Source of the DNA: Deltaproteobacteria bacterium
Lineage (GTDB): Bacteria > Desulfobacterota > Desulfuromonadia > Desulfuromonadales > Geopsychrobacteraceae
Assembly: GCA_018399135.1 (NCBI GenBank)
Contig: JAGYPB010000002.1
Location: 1-64,000, forward strand
Direction of reading: 5' to 3'
DNA length: 64,000 bases
Shown here: piece by piece, positions 26,376 through 35,903 of the stretch
Numbering within the stretch: position 1 is the stretch's first letter
Layout of the letters: every line of letters starts with the position of its first letter
Made by a program: the position numbers and the translations under genes
The notes under the pieces: generated by a model
What the model was told of the DNA's origin: nothing
The model's input: the letters and a program-made list of their open reading frames with translations, nothing else
Database searches by the model: none

Positions 26376-27284
26376 GTGAGCATTACAGCAGCCATGGTGT
26401 CCGAGTTGCGCAAGGCAACCGGAGCAGGAATGATGGATTGTAAAAAAGCATTGACCGAAACTAATGGCAATATGGAAGAAGCCATCGATTTTCTGCGTAA
26501 GAAGGGACTTTCCGCTGCCGCCAAGAAATCGGGTCGTGTTGCTTCTGAAGGGATCGTCGCTGCCGATTCTAAAGGTTCTATCGGTGCGATTGTTGAAATT
26601 AATGCTGAAACTGACTTTGTCGCCAAAAACGACGCCTTTCAGGAATTCGTCAATTGTGTCCGGGACATTGTCCTTGCCAATCCGCTTGTCGATGTCGATG
26701 CTCTTAACGCCATTGCCTATCCCGGCAGCGGCCGTACCGTAGGCGAAGAATTGACCCATCAGATCGCTACCATTGGTGAGAATATGAGCATTCGCCGCCT
26801 GGATCGCATCGATGCTGGCGAAGGTGTGGTAACATCCTATGTTCACGGTGCCGGCAAGATCGGTGTTCTGGTTGAACTGAAAACAACGGCTAATGATGAG
26901 CGTGTCAATGAGCTCGGAAAGCAGATTGCGATGCATGTTGCGGCAGCCTCTCCTCAATATCTGAACCGTGAGGAGGTGCCGGCTGACATTGTCGAAAAAG
27001 AAAAAGACATCATGCGGGTCAAAGCACTGGAAAGTGGCAAGCCTGAGAATATCGTCGAAAAAATCATCGCCGGTCAGATCAACAAATTTTTCGGTGATGT
27101 TTGTCTGGTCGAGCAGGCATTTGTTATTGACCCTGATCAAACTGTGCAGAAGGTGATTGACGCCTGTGCCAAAGAGCTTGGTGCTCCGGTTGTTCTGAGC
27201 GGCTACGTGCGTTACCAACTGGGTGAGGGGATTGAAAAGAAGACGGATGATTTTGCTGCTGAAGTTGCAGCAATGAGTCAATAA
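26376..27284 (+). CDS. tsf: Elongation factor Ts
   Basis: A 302-aa nucleotide-exchange factor for EF-Tu. The start is GTG 26376, with GGGAGG 5 nt upstream, giving the standard N-terminus (V/M)[19 protein letters not shown]. The UBA-like N-domain (to about 55), the TDFVAKND segment that contacts EF-Tu, and the two core subdomains are all present; the length is the long E. coli-like form. It lies 120 bp after rpsB, as in most bacteria. Confidence 0.97.
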   Translation: MSITAAMVSELRKATGAGMMDCKKALTETNGNMEEAIDFLRKKGLSAAAKKSGRVASEGIVAADSKGSIGAIVEINAETDFVAKNDAFQEFVNCVRDIVLANPLVDVDALNAIAYPGSGRTVGEELTHQIATIGENMSIRRLDRIDAGEGVVTSYVHGAGKIGVLVELKTTANDERVNELGKQIAMHVAAASPQYLNREEVPADIVEKEKDIMRVKALESGKPENIVEKIIAGQINKFFGDVCLVEQAFVIDPDQTVQKVIDACAKELGAPVVLSGYVRYQLGEGIEKKTDDFAAEVAAMSQ

Positions 27285-27307
27285 AGGAACACCAACGGGA
27301 GCATCTT

Positions 27308-28039
27308 GTGGCAACCATCAAATACAAAAGAATACTGTTAAAGCTTAGTGGCGAGGCACTGGCCGGCGAACAGGGTTATGGTATTGATCCGGCTGTTATT
27401 AACGGCATGGCGGCTGAAATTAAAGAGGTTGTTGATCTCGGCGTTGAGGTTGCTCTGGTGATTGGCGGCGGTAATATTTTCCGTGGCGTAGCAGCTTCGT
27501 CCAAGGGGATGGATCGCGCCAGTGCTGATTATATGGGGATGCTGGCTACGGTGATGAACAGCTTGGCGATGCAGGATGCTCTCGAAAAACAGGGGGTAAA
27601 TACGCGGGTACAGTCGGCAATCGATATGCAGCAGATCGCCGAACCCTACATCCGCCGCCGGGCCGTCAGACACCTGGAAAAGGGGCGTGTGGTCATTTTC
27701 AGCGCCGGTACAGGCAATCCTTATTTCACTACCGATACGGCTGCCAGCCTGCGTGCCATGGAGATTCATGCCGACGTGATTCTTAAGGCTACCAAGGTGG
27801 ACGGTATTTACTCTGCGGATCCCAATAAAGACAAAAATGCCATCAAATTACCGACATTGACCTATCTGGAGGTTTTACAGAAGGGGTTGCAGGTGATGGA
27901 CGCCACTGCGACGTCCCTGTGCATGGACAACAATCTGCCGATGATCATTTTTGACATGACGTGCCGCGATAACATTAAAAAGGTCGTTCTTGGTGAACGG
28001 ATCGGCACCATCGTCCGAGGAGGTGACAGCAATGATTGA
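27308..28039 (+). CDS. pyrH: UMP kinase
   Basis: A 243-aa amino-acid-kinase-fold enzyme making UDP from UMP. It starts at GTG with GGGAG 6 nt upstream. Motifs: [40 protein letters not shown] and [13 protein letters not shown]. These are typical of the hexameric bacterial enzyme, which is normally regulated by GTP and UTP. Its stop overlaps frr by 8 nt. Confidence 0.97.
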   Translation: MATIKYKRILLKLSGEALAGEQGYGIDPAVINGMAAEIKEVVDLGVEVALVIGGGNIFRGVAASSKGMDRASADYMGMLATVMNSLAMQDALEKQGVNTRVQSAIDMQQIAEPYIRRRAVRHLEKGRVVIFSAGTGNPYFTTDTAASLRAMEIHADVILKATKVDGIYSADPNKDKNAIKLPTLTYLEVLQKGLQVMDATATSLCMDNNLPMIIFDMTCRDNIKKVVLGERIGTIVRGGDSND

Positions 28040-28589
28040 TGAAGTTCTCAGTGACGCGCGCACCGGGATGGACAAAGCAATTAAAGCCTTGAAAAAAGAA
28101 ATGACCAAGGTGCGTACCGGTCGGGCAAGCACGGCGTTGCTTGATGATGTCAAGATCGAGTATTATGGTGTTCCGACACCATTAAGCCAGGTTGCAACCT
28201 TGTCGGCTCCGGAAGCGCGACTGATTACCGTTCAACCCTGGGAGAAGAACCTGTTGCCGGCCATTGAAAAAGCGCTTTTCAAGGCGGATATCGGCTTGAC
28301 TCCTTCTTCTGATGGTCAGTTGATTCGTTTGCCGGTACCAGCGCTGACCGAAGAACGGCGACTGGAAATGGTCAAGCTGATTAAGCGTATGGCAGAAGAC
28401 GCGCGGATATCTGTTCGTAGCGCCCGACGAGATGCTAATGAAAATCTAAAAATGCTCGAAAAGGAAAAAGAAATCACCGAAGACGAACAGAAGCGTGGCG
28501 AAAAAGATGTTCAGCTATTGACGGATGAATATATCAATAATATTGAGGTCGTCTTACAAAGTAAGGAGCGGGAGTTGCTGGAGGTCTGA
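28032..28589 (+). CDS. frr: Ribosome recycling factor
   Basis: A 185-aa protein from ATG 28032 (GGAGGTG upstream, within the end of pyrH). It has the expected [45 protein letters not shown] and [10 protein letters not shown] segments of the three-helix domain. With EF-G it splits the post-termination ribosome. Coupled to pyrH by overlap. Confidence 0.97.
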   Translation: MIDEVLSDARTGMDKAIKALKKEMTKVRTGRASTALLDDVKIEYYGVPTPLSQVATLSAPEARLITVQPWEKNLLPAIEKALFKADIGLTPSSDGQLIRLPVPALTEERRLEMVKLIKRMAEDARISVRSARRDANENLKMLEKEKEITEDEQKRGEKDVQLLTDEYINNIEVVLQSKERELLEV

Positions 28590-28624
28590 TGATGGCTGTT
28601 CTCTTACGTCAAAGGAGAGAGATG

Positions 28625-28789
28625 ATGGCATTGAAGATTACGGAAGACTGTATTGGTTGTGGTACCTGTGTCGACCAATGTCCGGTGGGTGCTATTGTTG
28701 AATCCGGGGACATCTTCACGATTACTGAGGAATGTAACGAATGCCGAGATTGTGTCGACTCATGTCCGGTAAATGCGATTGTTGAGTGA
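28625..28789 (+). CDS. 2[4Fe-4S] ferredoxin
   Basis: A 54-aa protein with two CxxCxxCxxxCP clusters: CIGCGTCVDQCP and CNECRDCVDSCP. This is the clostridial-type low-potential electron carrier, common in anaerobes. The start at ATG 28625 has GGAG 7 nt upstream; the ORF extension at 28589 overlaps frr. It is placed between frr and uppS and closed by a terminator. The partner enzyme is not evident from the neighbourhood. Its presence agrees with an anaerobic lifestyle. Confidence 0.93.
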   Translation: MALKITEDCIGCGTCVDQCPVGAIVESGDIFTITEECNECRDCVDSCPVNAIVE

Positions 28790-28815
28790 ACATCTTTTAG
28801 AGAAGGATAATGCAA

Positions 28816-28843
28816 AGGGCGTTTTTTAACGCTCTTTTTTTTT
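28816..28843 (+). terminator. Terminator after ferredoxin gene
   Basis: AGGGCGTT-tttt-AACGCTCT (one G-T pair) is followed by a run of eight T, separating the translation genes from the uppS group. Confidence 0.8.
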
Positions 28844-28936
28844 GGCAGCAGGCAGTTTATTCTGTCACTTCAGTGTAAGTTAAGTTGTGATGTTTATTTG
28901 CCCTGTAATAAAAAAATGGTGGGGAATTTATCATCA

Positions 28937-29683
28937 ATGAGGCAGAGCACCCTCGAACCAGAAGCTAACAACGTTCCTGCCCATGTCGCCATTATCATGG
29001 ATGGTAACGGGCGATGGGCACGACAACGCGGATTGCCACGGATTGCCGGTCACCAGCAGGGGGTTGAGTCGGTAACCGAAGTTGTTGATGCTTGCGCCCG
29101 GAAGGGTGTGTGCTACTTAAGCCTGTTTGCTTTCAGTTCCGAGAACTGGGGGCGTCCCCGGCAGGAGGTCGATGCGCTGATGCTTTTGCTACTCGACTAC
29201 CTGACCTCGCAGCGGCAAAAAATGCTCGAAAATGGTATTCGTCTACGCGTTATTGGTGACCTCTCGCGGATGACACAAGGCGTCCAGCAGGCTCTTGTCG
29301 AGGCAGTACAGGCAACATCTGCCGGCAAAGGGCTGACCCTGGTCCTTGCCCTGTCCTATGGTGGACGTGATGAAATTCTGCGTGCCGTCAGGCGGATTGT
29401 TATGCAGGTACAAGGAGGAAAACTGGATCCTGACCGGTTGGACGCAGATGCCTTTGCTGCTTTTCTCGACCTTGCTGATATGCCACCGGCTGATCTGATG
29501 ATCCGTACCAGTGGTGAAATGCGAATCAGCAATTTTCTGCTATGGCAGGCCGCCTATACTGAGCTCTATTTTACTGAGGTCTTATGGCCCGATTTTAATC
29601 TGGAAGAATTGAATAAGGCGTTTGCTGATTATTATCAGCGCCGCCGCCGTTTTGGATTGACCGACGAACAACTTCAGCTCTGA
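28937..29683 (+). CDS. uppS: Isoprenyl transferase (undecaprenyl diphosphate synthase)
   Basis: A 248-aa cis-prenyltransferase that builds the C55 lipid carrier for peptidoglycan and LPS. Conserved regions: VAIIMDGNGRWARQRG (catalytic Asp), LFAFSSENWGRP, LSYGGRDEI and DLMIRTSGEMRISNFLLWQ, then AYTELYF. The start is uncertain; ATG 28937 (GGGGA about 10 nt upstream) and ATG 28916 are both possible. It opens a uppS-cdsA-dxr-rseP run found in many bacteria. Confidence 0.94.
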   Translation: MRQSTLEPEANNVPAHVAIIMDGNGRWARQRGLPRIAGHQQGVESVTEVVDACARKGVCYLSLFAFSSENWGRPRQEVDALMLLLLDYLTSQRQKMLENGIRLRVIGDLSRMTQGVQQALVEAVQATSAGKGLTLVLALSYGGRDEILRAVRRIVMQVQGGKLDPDRLDADAFAAFLDLADMPPADLMIRTSGEMRISNFLLWQAAYTELYFTEVLWPDFNLEELNKAFADYYQRRRRFGLTDEQLQL

Positions 29684-29715
29684 TGTCAATGATGCCGATG
29701 TAAAGGAGCCCGACC

Positions 29716-30516
29716 ATTAAACAACGACTGATTACTGCCGCTATTGCATTACCGCTGTTGATATTGCTGTTGGGTTTTGCCCCGCCGGCATTCTTTACCC
29801 TCTTTGTAACCCTGATCGTTTTTCTGGCGCTGGTCGAATTTAATCGGATGGGCATGAAGCAGGAACAGGTTTTTATTCAGTGGTTTGCTGCCGCGCTTGG
29901 CGCTGCCATCGTTCCTTTGTTTTTTTTCAATCTACTGGATTGGTTGTCAACTTTTTTGACAGCCCTTTTTTTCGTTCTCTCCCTGATTTTCTTGCTGCGA
30001 CCAGGAATCCTCGTCCGGGTTCACCATCATTTAGGCTGGATCTGTCTCGGTTTTATCTATGTCGCGCTGCTCATGGGGCATCTCGTGCCGCTCCGTGTGC
30101 TCGATGATGGACGACAGTGGATTTTTCTCACCCTGGTTGTTGTTATGTGCTGTGATACCAGCGCTTATGTTGTTGGTAGCCGTGTCGGCAAGCATAAGCT
30201 GTATCCCTTGATCAGCCCCAATAAGAGCATTGAGGGAGCTATCGGTGGTGTTTTTGGAGCAGTGTTGGGGGCACTGATATCAAAACTTGTGTTTTTTTCT
30301 GCCATCGGATTCTGGCCTGTTGTTGCCGTCGGTCTACTATTGGGTGTCATGGGTCAGATCGGCGATTTGTTTGAGTCGATGTTGAAAAGGGCCTGTGAGG
30401 TGAAGGATTCCGGGAGTATCATTCCGGGGCATGGGGGAATGCTTGACCGGCTTGACAGTCTGCTGTTTGCTTTCCCGCTGGTTTACTATGTTGCCCGTGG
30501 AGGCTTCGGAATTTAG
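29716..30516 (+). CDS. cdsA: Phosphatidate cytidylyltransferase, probable AUU start
   Basis: About 266 aa, many membrane helices, making CDP-diacylglycerol from phosphatidate. The signature is SPNKSIEGAIGGVFGA, then GDLFESMLKR and DSGSIIPGHGGMLDRLDSLL. The first canonical start codon in frame (TTG 29758) would cut into the first helix. Family members normally begin MKQRLITA-like, and that exact sequence (KQRLITAAIALPLLILLLG) is encoded just upstream, beginning at ATT 29716, which sits 7 nt after AAAGGAG. The only codons between the upstream stop and this point are non-starts. AUU initiation is therefore the best reading; CTG 29728 is the alternative. Confidence 0.9.
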   Translation: MKQRLITAAIALPLLILLLGFAPPAFFTLFVTLIVFLALVEFNRMGMKQEQVFIQWFAAALGAAIVPLFFFNLLDWLSTFLTALFFVLSLIFLLRPGILVRVHHHLGWICLGFIYVALLMGHLVPLRVLDDGRQWIFLTLVVVMCCDTSAYVVGSRVGKHKLYPLISPNKSIEGAIGGVFGAVLGALISKLVFFSAIGFWPVVAVGLLLGVMGQIGDLFESMLKRACEVKDSGSIIPGHGGMLDRLDSLLFAFPLVYYVARGGFGI

Positions 30517-30525
30517 AGAGGTTAA

Positions 30526-31686
30526 ATGAAAAAGATTGTTGTTCTGGGGTCGACCGGTTCCATCGGGGTCAGCACGTTGCAGATTGTCGAAGAATTTCCT
30601 GAAGCCTACCGGATCGTCGCTTTGACGGCGGGAACCAATCTTGATCTGCTCTGCACCCAGGCAAAAACGTTTCACCCCGCAGTGGTGGCAGTGATCAACA
30701 GTCAGGATGCAAAAATTGTCAGAGAGCGTTTAAGTGGCTTGAATATAGAGGTCTGCTGTGGTGTCGAAGGGATGATCCAGTGCGCTACCCTTGACCAGGC
30801 CGATATGGTGGTTGCGGCGGTGGTGGGGGCGGCCGGATTGGTGCCGACCATGGCGGCAGTACAGGCTGGGAAGGATGTTGCCCTGGCCAACAAGGAAACC
30901 CTGGTGATGGCAGGTGGTCTGATCATGGCAGCGGCCAGACAACAGGGCGTTAAGTTGCTGCCGGTGGACAGTGAGCACTCAGCCATTTTTCAGGCCCTTG
31001 CCGGTCATCATCATGGCGATATTCGCCGCCTTATTTTAACCGCCTCTGGTGGCCCGTTTCGTGAGTGGCCCGCCGCGAAGTTCAATCATATCTCACCGGC
31101 TGATGCCCTGGCGCACCCCAACTGGAGTATGGGAAAAAAAATAACGATTGATTCTGCTACCCTGATGAATAAAGGGCTGGAAGTCATTGAGGCGCACTGG
31201 CTGTTCGACGTGGCGGCGACAATGATCGATGTTCATATCCATCCGGAAAGTATCGTTCATTCTATGGTAGAATACGTCGATGGATCTGTGGTTGCACAAC
31301 TTGGCGTGCCGGATATGAAAACTCCGATCTCCTACGCCCTGTCGTGGCCGCAGCGCCTGCCGCTTAACCAGCCTGGTCTTGATCTGTGCCAATTGGGCAG
31401 CCTGACCTTTTCTGCCCCCGATTTGCAGCGGTTTCCATGTCTTACTCTTGCCTATCAGGCTCTTGAGTCCGGAGGGACATTGCCGGCAGTGATGAACGCT
31501 GCCAATGAGGTGGCTGTGGCAGCGTTTCTCAATGCACAGATCCCTTTTACCGGAATTCCTGAGCTGATTGAACGAGTGATGGCCTGTCACACGTCGGAAG
31601 CTGTTACCACGGTCGAACGCGTATTGCAGGCAGATCGGTGGGCACGAGTACGTGCGCGGGAATTTATTGCTGGAGGTTTGATATGA
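30526..31686 (+). CDS. dxr: 1-deoxy-D-xylulose 5-phosphate reductoisomerase
   Basis: A 386-aa NADPH enzyme, the committed step of the MEP isoprenoid pathway. Motifs: VVLGSTGSIGVSTLQIV (NADPH loop), ALANKETLVMAGG, PVDSEHSAIFQ (metal site), LTASGGPFRE, PNWSMGKKITIDSATLMNKG and VHPES-like HIHPESIVHSMVEY. Length is normal. It overlaps rseP by 4 nt (ATGA). Confidence 0.97.
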   Translation: MKKIVVLGSTGSIGVSTLQIVEEFPEAYRIVALTAGTNLDLLCTQAKTFHPAVVAVINSQDAKIVRERLSGLNIEVCCGVEGMIQCATLDQADMVVAAVVGAAGLVPTMAAVQAGKDVALANKETLVMAGGLIMAAARQQGVKLLPVDSEHSAIFQALAGHHHGDIRRLILTASGGPFREWPAAKFNHISPADALAHPNWSMGKKITIDSATLMNKGLEVIEAHWLFDVAATMIDVHIHPESIVHSMVEYVDGSVVAQLGVPDMKTPISYALSWPQRLPLNQPGLDLCQLGSLTFSAPDLQRFPCLTLAYQALESGGTLPAVMNAANEVAVAAFLNAQIPFTGIPELIERVMACHTSEAVTTVERVLQADRWARVRAREFIAGGLI

Positions 31687-33002
31687 TAACCGTCGTTGCC
31701 GGAATTCTGATGCTCGGTTTTCTGGTTTTTGTCCATGAACTCGGACATTTTATCGTTGCTAAAATGTGTGGGGTCAAGGTCCTGAAATTTTCTATCGGTT
31801 TTGGTCCCAGGCTGATATCTTATCGCTATGGTGAAACAGAATATCTGATCTGCGTCGTCCCCCTGGGTGGTTACGTGCAGATGCTGGGTGAAGGGTCGGG
31901 TGAAGGGGGAGAGGCCAGTACCGAAGCCACCGGCGATCATGACAGATCCTTTGCTGCCCAGCCGGTATCGCGGCGACTGGCAATCGTTGGTGCCGGTCCC
32001 TTGATGAATCTGGTGCTGCCGTTACTGATTCTGCCGCTATCTTTCATGGTTGGTGTTCAGATGCCTGCCTATGTTGAGGAGCCGGCATGTATCGGCTACG
32101 TTCTGCCTGATTCTGATGCTGAACGTGCCGGCTTTACCCCCGGTGATTGTTTGACAGCAGTGAATGAAACGCCCATCGAGCACTGGAACGCAGCTAACCT
32201 GCGCTTTGTCAGTGAGGCGGGCTCTCCCCTGTTGTTTGATGTTACTCGTGATGATCGTCCGGTCCAGTTGGTTGTCCCTGCTAACAATAACAGTTTGGAA
32301 GGAATGCAGGGGTTAGGCCTGATGCCCTATCTCGCGTCGCGGATTGGTGGTCTGGCGCCAGGCATGGCAGCAGATCAGGCGGGAATACAGGTCGGTGATC
32401 AGATTCTGCGAATTGATGGACAGGCCGTTCAATCCTGGTATGACCTGCGTGAATTGATCCAACAGACCCAAGGGGCGCCCGTTGATGTGCTGGTAGGACG
32501 TGATGGAGGGGAATTTTCCGTCGTTATGACCCCGGAACAGCGCGAGACCGAAGGTGACTTTCTTCTGGGTGTTGCGCCGCTGCACGAACTTGAGCTGAAG
32601 CGTTTTGGACCGGTAGCCGCTTTTCGTGAAGGCGCTGCAAAAACCCGTGAGCTGATCGAATTGACCATCGTGTTTATTCAAAAGCTCTTTACCGGTAATG
32701 TTTCGGCAAAAAATATCGGCGGACCGATTACAGTAGTTCAGGTTGCCGGCCAGGCTGCCCAGACCGATATCGCCGCTATTTTGACGGTGCTGGCGTTTAT
32801 TTCGATTCAATTGGGGATATTGAACCTGTTACCGATTCCGATTCTTGATGGTGGTCATATTCTGTTTTATCTCTTTGAGTTGATTACTCGCCGTCCGGTT
32901 TCCTTACGGGCGCGGGAGGTGGCTCAGCAGATTGGTCTGGCAATGTTGCTGATGCTGATGGTGCTGGCGTTTTACAACGACATCATCCGTCTGTGGGGTT
33001 GA
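31683..33002 (+). CDS. rseP: Site-2 protease RseP
   Basis: A 439-aa membrane zinc metalloprotease. ATG 31683 overlaps the dxr stop. The zinc motif HELGH is at residues 18-22; NLLPIPILDGGHI near the C-terminus carries the third ligand. Two PDZ domains lie between (about 120-200 and 210-290). It cleaves anti-sigma factors and signal peptides inside the membrane as part of the envelope stress response. Position after cdsA and dxr is typical. Confidence 0.94.
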   Translation: MITVVAGILMLGFLVFVHELGHFIVAKMCGVKVLKFSIGFGPRLISYRYGETEYLICVVPLGGYVQMLGEGSGEGGEASTEATGDHDRSFAAQPVSRRLAIVGAGPLMNLVLPLLILPLSFMVGVQMPAYVEEPACIGYVLPDSDAERAGFTPGDCLTAVNETPIEHWNAANLRFVSEAGSPLLFDVTRDDRPVQLVVPANNNSLEGMQGLGLMPYLASRIGGLAPGMAADQAGIQVGDQILRIDGQAVQSWYDLRELIQQTQGAPVDVLVGRDGGEFSVVMTPEQRETEGDFLLGVAPLHELELKRFGPVAAFREGAAKTRELIELTIVFIQKLFTGNVSAKNIGGPITVVQVAGQAAQTDIAAILTVLAFISIQLGILNLLPIPILDGGHILFYLFELITRRPVSLRAREVAQQIGLAMLLMLMVLAFYNDIIRLWG

Positions 33003-33009
33003 TCTGATA

Positions 33010-33717
33010 GTGATTGATCATCCCCGGATACTGGCACTGGACACCTCGTCGCAGGTCAGCAGTGTTGCTCTGTGTCAGGCCGAGATGTTGGTGGCTGAAT
33101 CGGCCCTCAATCTGCGCAGTACCCATAGCCAGAGTCTCCTGGCTCAAATTGATGCACTGCTTGTTGCCGCAGGGTGGACTTTAGGGGATCTGGATCTGCT
33201 GGCTGTGGTTGTGGGCCCAGGCGCTTTTACCGGTGTGCGTATCGGCGTGGCGACGATCAAGGGGTTGGCCCAGGTGCTTAATCTACCGATTGTCAGTGTC
33301 TCCTCTCTGGCGGCGGTGGCGATGAATCTACCCTTGTTGTCGCGACCGGTGTGTGTGCTGATCGATGCCAGAAAGAAGGAGGTCTATACCCAGCAGTTTC
33401 AGCAACAGGAGGGATTCCCGCGTCCCTTGAGTCAGGCAGGGGTGATTACGCCCCAAAAGGTTCTGGCTGAGTTGCCGGGGAATGTCTGTTTTGTGGGCGA
33501 CGGTGTGGCCGTTTACCGTGACATCATCTTGGGACATGGTTTTGAACCGCAGTCTATGGCACCTGCCTGCTCACACGCCATCCAGGCTTCCAAAGTCGCA
33601 GCTCTGGCCTTGTTTGACTATTCCAGAGGATTAACCCAACGCGCCGAACAGGTCGTTCCAACCTATATCAGGCCATCGGATGCTGAGCTGAACAGACAGA
33701 ACAGCAATAATGGTTAG
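33010..33717 (+). CDS. tsaB: tRNA threonylcarbamoyladenosine biosynthesis protein TsaB
   Basis: A 235-aa ASKHA-fold protein, GTG start, 7 bp after rseP. ILALDTSSQVSSVAL and VGPGAFTGVRIGVATIKGLA are the TsaB signatures. TsaB is a non-catalytic partner of TsaD in making t6A37 in tRNAs that read ANN codons. Last gene of the uppS-rseP run. Confidence 0.92.
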   Translation: MIDHPRILALDTSSQVSSVALCQAEMLVAESALNLRSTHSQSLLAQIDALLVAAGWTLGDLDLLAVVVGPGAFTGVRIGVATIKGLAQVLNLPIVSVSSLAAVAMNLPLLSRPVCVLIDARKKEVYTQQFQQQEGFPRPLSQAGVITPQKVLAELPGNVCFVGDGVAVYRDIILGHGFEPQSMAPACSHAIQASKVAALALFDYSRGLTQRAEQVVPTYIRPSDAELNRQNSNNG

Positions 33718-33807
33718 CGTCCGGTTAGGTGTTGACTTTTCACCACTGATCTGGTTAATTTCAGGCAGGTTAAACAACCCTAAACGTCAACACACGTGGA
33801 GGTTCCT

Positions 33808-34026
33808 ATGGACATTGATCAAACTCTTTTGCAGGATCTTATTGACAACAACCCAAGGTTCCGCATGCTCTATGAAAACCACACCTTACTTGAAAAACAG
33901 CTCCAGGAATTTGAAAAACGCCCCTTTCTTACCGCAGACGAAGAAATCGAAAAAAACAAGGTCAAAAAATTAAAGCTAATCGGCAAGGATGAAATGGAGA
34001 CCATCGTTCACTCCGTTACCGTTTGA
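33808..34026 (+). CDS. DUF465 (YdcH-family) small protein
   Basis: A 72-aa, highly charged, all-helical protein from ATG 33808 (GGAGG 5 nt upstream). LIDNNPRFRMLYENHTLLEK and EIEKNKVKKLKLIGKDEME fit the DUF465 coiled-coil hairpin. Function unknown. Closed by the hairpin at 34055, so monocistronic or the tail of the tsaB transcript. Confidence 0.8.
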   Translation: MDIDQTLLQDLIDNNPRFRMLYENHTLLEKQLQEFEKRPFLTADEEIEKNKVKKLKLIGKDEMETIVHSVTV

Positions 34027-34054
34027 TCGTGCCTCAACATCAGGATTTGTTTTA

Positions 34055-34098
34055 ATACAGCAAAGGGTTTAAGCGAGCGCTTAAGCCCTTTGCTGTAT
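34055..34098. terminator. Long hairpin after DUF465 gene
   Basis: ACAGCAAAGGG-tTTAAGC pairs with GCTTAAg-CCCTTTGCTGT over about 17 bp around a short loop. A T-rich end is only modest, so this may act as terminator or mRNA stabiliser. Confidence 0.65.
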
Positions 34099-34166
34099 TT
34101 AAGGGATTGAAATTCAATGACGATCAGTTTTAACCTTCTGTCCTTGACGATATAACAGGAGACATA

Positions 34167-35834
34167 ATGACCAAGAGAAGTGATGCTATTACCAAAGGCT
34201 TTGAGCGTACACCCCATCGCGCCCTGTTAAAGAGTACCGGCGTGCCTACTGACCAGATGGATCGTCCTTTCATCGGAATCGCATCCTCCTTCACCGATCT
34301 GATCCCTGGCCATACCGGGATGCGCGACCTTGAGCGTTTCATTGAAAAGGGGATTCATACCGGTGGTGGCTTTTCATTTATTTTCGGGATTCCTGGTGTC
34401 TGTGATGGTATTGCCATGGGGCACAAAGGCATGCACTATTCATTGCCGACGCGTGAGTTGATCGCGGACATGGTCGAGTCGATCGCCGAAGCTCATCGTC
34501 TGGATGGCTTGGTTCTGCTCACCAACTGCGATAAAATCACGCCTGGGATGCTGATGGCCGCTGCGCGTCTTGATATCCCCTGTATAGTCGTTACTGCCGG
34601 TCCTTCCCTGACCGGTGCCGGTCGTAACGGTCGTCGTTTTTCCTTTGTGACGGATACCTTTGAGGCGATGGGACAATACAAGGCCGGAGTCATTGACGAA
34701 AAGCAACTGTTTGAATGTGAAGAGAGCGCCTGCCCGACCGCCGGTTCCTGCCAGGGGATGTTTACCGCCAACACCATGGCCGTGTTGACTGAGACCCTCG
34801 GCATGAGTCTGCCCCGTTGTGGTACCGCCAGCGCGGTATCATCGTTAAAGCGACGAATTGCTTTTGCCTCCGGCGAGCGCATTGTCGGACTGGTACGCGA
34901 TCAGGTCACTCCACGCCAGATCCTCACCCGCGCAGCCTTTGAAAATGCGATCCGGGTAGATCTGGCCCTTGGTGGTTCGAGCAATACAGTGCTGCATCTG
35001 CTTGCTATTGCCCATGAGGCCAAGATTCCCCTGCCGCTGGAACTGTTTGATGAGCTCGGTAAAACTACCCCGCAGTTAGCGCATATGAATCCTGGTGGGC
35101 CGAACTTTATGGAGGACCTCGACACAGCCGGGGGTGTTCTGGCGGTTCTTTATCAGTTGCGAGATCAGATCAGTGATAATCCCACCCTGCTGGGACCGAG
35201 TATTACGGAGTTGATTGCTTCGGTGGCAGAAGTTGACGAAGATGTTGTGCGCCCTGTATCGTCGCCGATTCGTCCGGAGGGAGGGTTAGCCGTACTGAAA
35301 GGCAACCTGGCGCCGCAAGGGGCAATTGTCAAGCAGTCCGGGGTCTCGGAAAAAATGATGACATTCAGCGGTCGTGCTCGCTGCTACGATTCAGAGGAAG
35401 ACGCCATGGCGGCTCTGCTGGCTGGTGAAATTGTCGCCGGTGATGTTGTCGTGATTCGTTATGAAGGGCCCAAAGGGGGGCCGGGGATGCGTGAAATGCT
35501 TGCCCCGACAGCAACTCTTATGGGGTTAGGATTGGGTGACAGTGTCGCCTTGATCACCGATGGCCGATTTTCCGGCGGCACTCGCGGCCCCTGCATCGGT
35601 CATATCTCACCCGAGGCGGCTCAGGGTGGGCCGATTGCTCTGGTGTGCGATGGTGATACCATCGTGCTCGATATTCCTGCCCGTTCCCTTGAACTTGTGG
35701 TTACACCAGCTGAACTGGAACAACGACGTAGTGAATGGCAGGCCCCGGAACCAAAAATCAAGACCGGTTGGCTGGCGCGCTATGCCAAGGTCGTTACCAA
35801 TGCAGCAACCGGTGCCGTCTGTAATGCCGATTAA
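34167..35834 (+). CDS. ilvD: Dihydroxy-acid dehydratase
   Basis: A 555-aa iron-sulfur dehydratase giving 2-ketoisovalerate and 2-keto-3-methylvalerate. Motifs: [38 protein letters not shown] (cluster cysteine), [15 protein letters not shown], and [21 protein letters not shown]. Cluster cysteines: NCDK, CPTAGSC. It heads the branched-chain amino-acid block; no leader peptide or T-box is evident before it. Confidence 0.97.
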   Translation: MTKRSDAITKGFERTPHRALLKSTGVPTDQMDRPFIGIASSFTDLIPGHTGMRDLERFIEKGIHTGGGFSFIFGIPGVCDGIAMGHKGMHYSLPTRELIADMVESIAEAHRLDGLVLLTNCDKITPGMLMAAARLDIPCIVVTAGPSLTGAGRNGRRFSFVTDTFEAMGQYKAGVIDEKQLFECEESACPTAGSCQGMFTANTMAVLTETLGMSLPRCGTASAVSSLKRRIAFASGERIVGLVRDQVTPRQILTRAAFENAIRVDLALGGSSNTVLHLLAIAHEAKIPLPLELFDELGKTTPQLAHMNPGGPNFMEDLDTAGGVLAVLYQLRDQISDNPTLLGPSITELIASVAEVDEDVVRPVSSPIRPEGGLAVLKGNLAPQGAIVKQSGVSEKMMTFSGRARCYDSEEDAMAALLAGEIVAGDVVVIRYEGPKGGPGMREMLAPTATLMGLGLGDSVALITDGRFSGGTRGPCIGHISPEAAQGGPIALVCDGDTIVLDIPARSLELVVTPAELEQRRSEWQAPEPKIKTGWLARYAKVVTNAATGAVCNAD

Positions 35835-35903
35835 AAATTGATTGTCTGCTGTTTTTGATGGAATTTTTTTATTTTACTGATGTGACATCGAGGAGAGAAA
35901 ACA

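Noticed and set aside
25292-27314. Long antisense ORFs opposite rpsB (270 aa) and tsf (324 aa)
   Set aside because: They are exact shadows of strongly conserved genes on the plus strand; codon bias of the real genes creates them.
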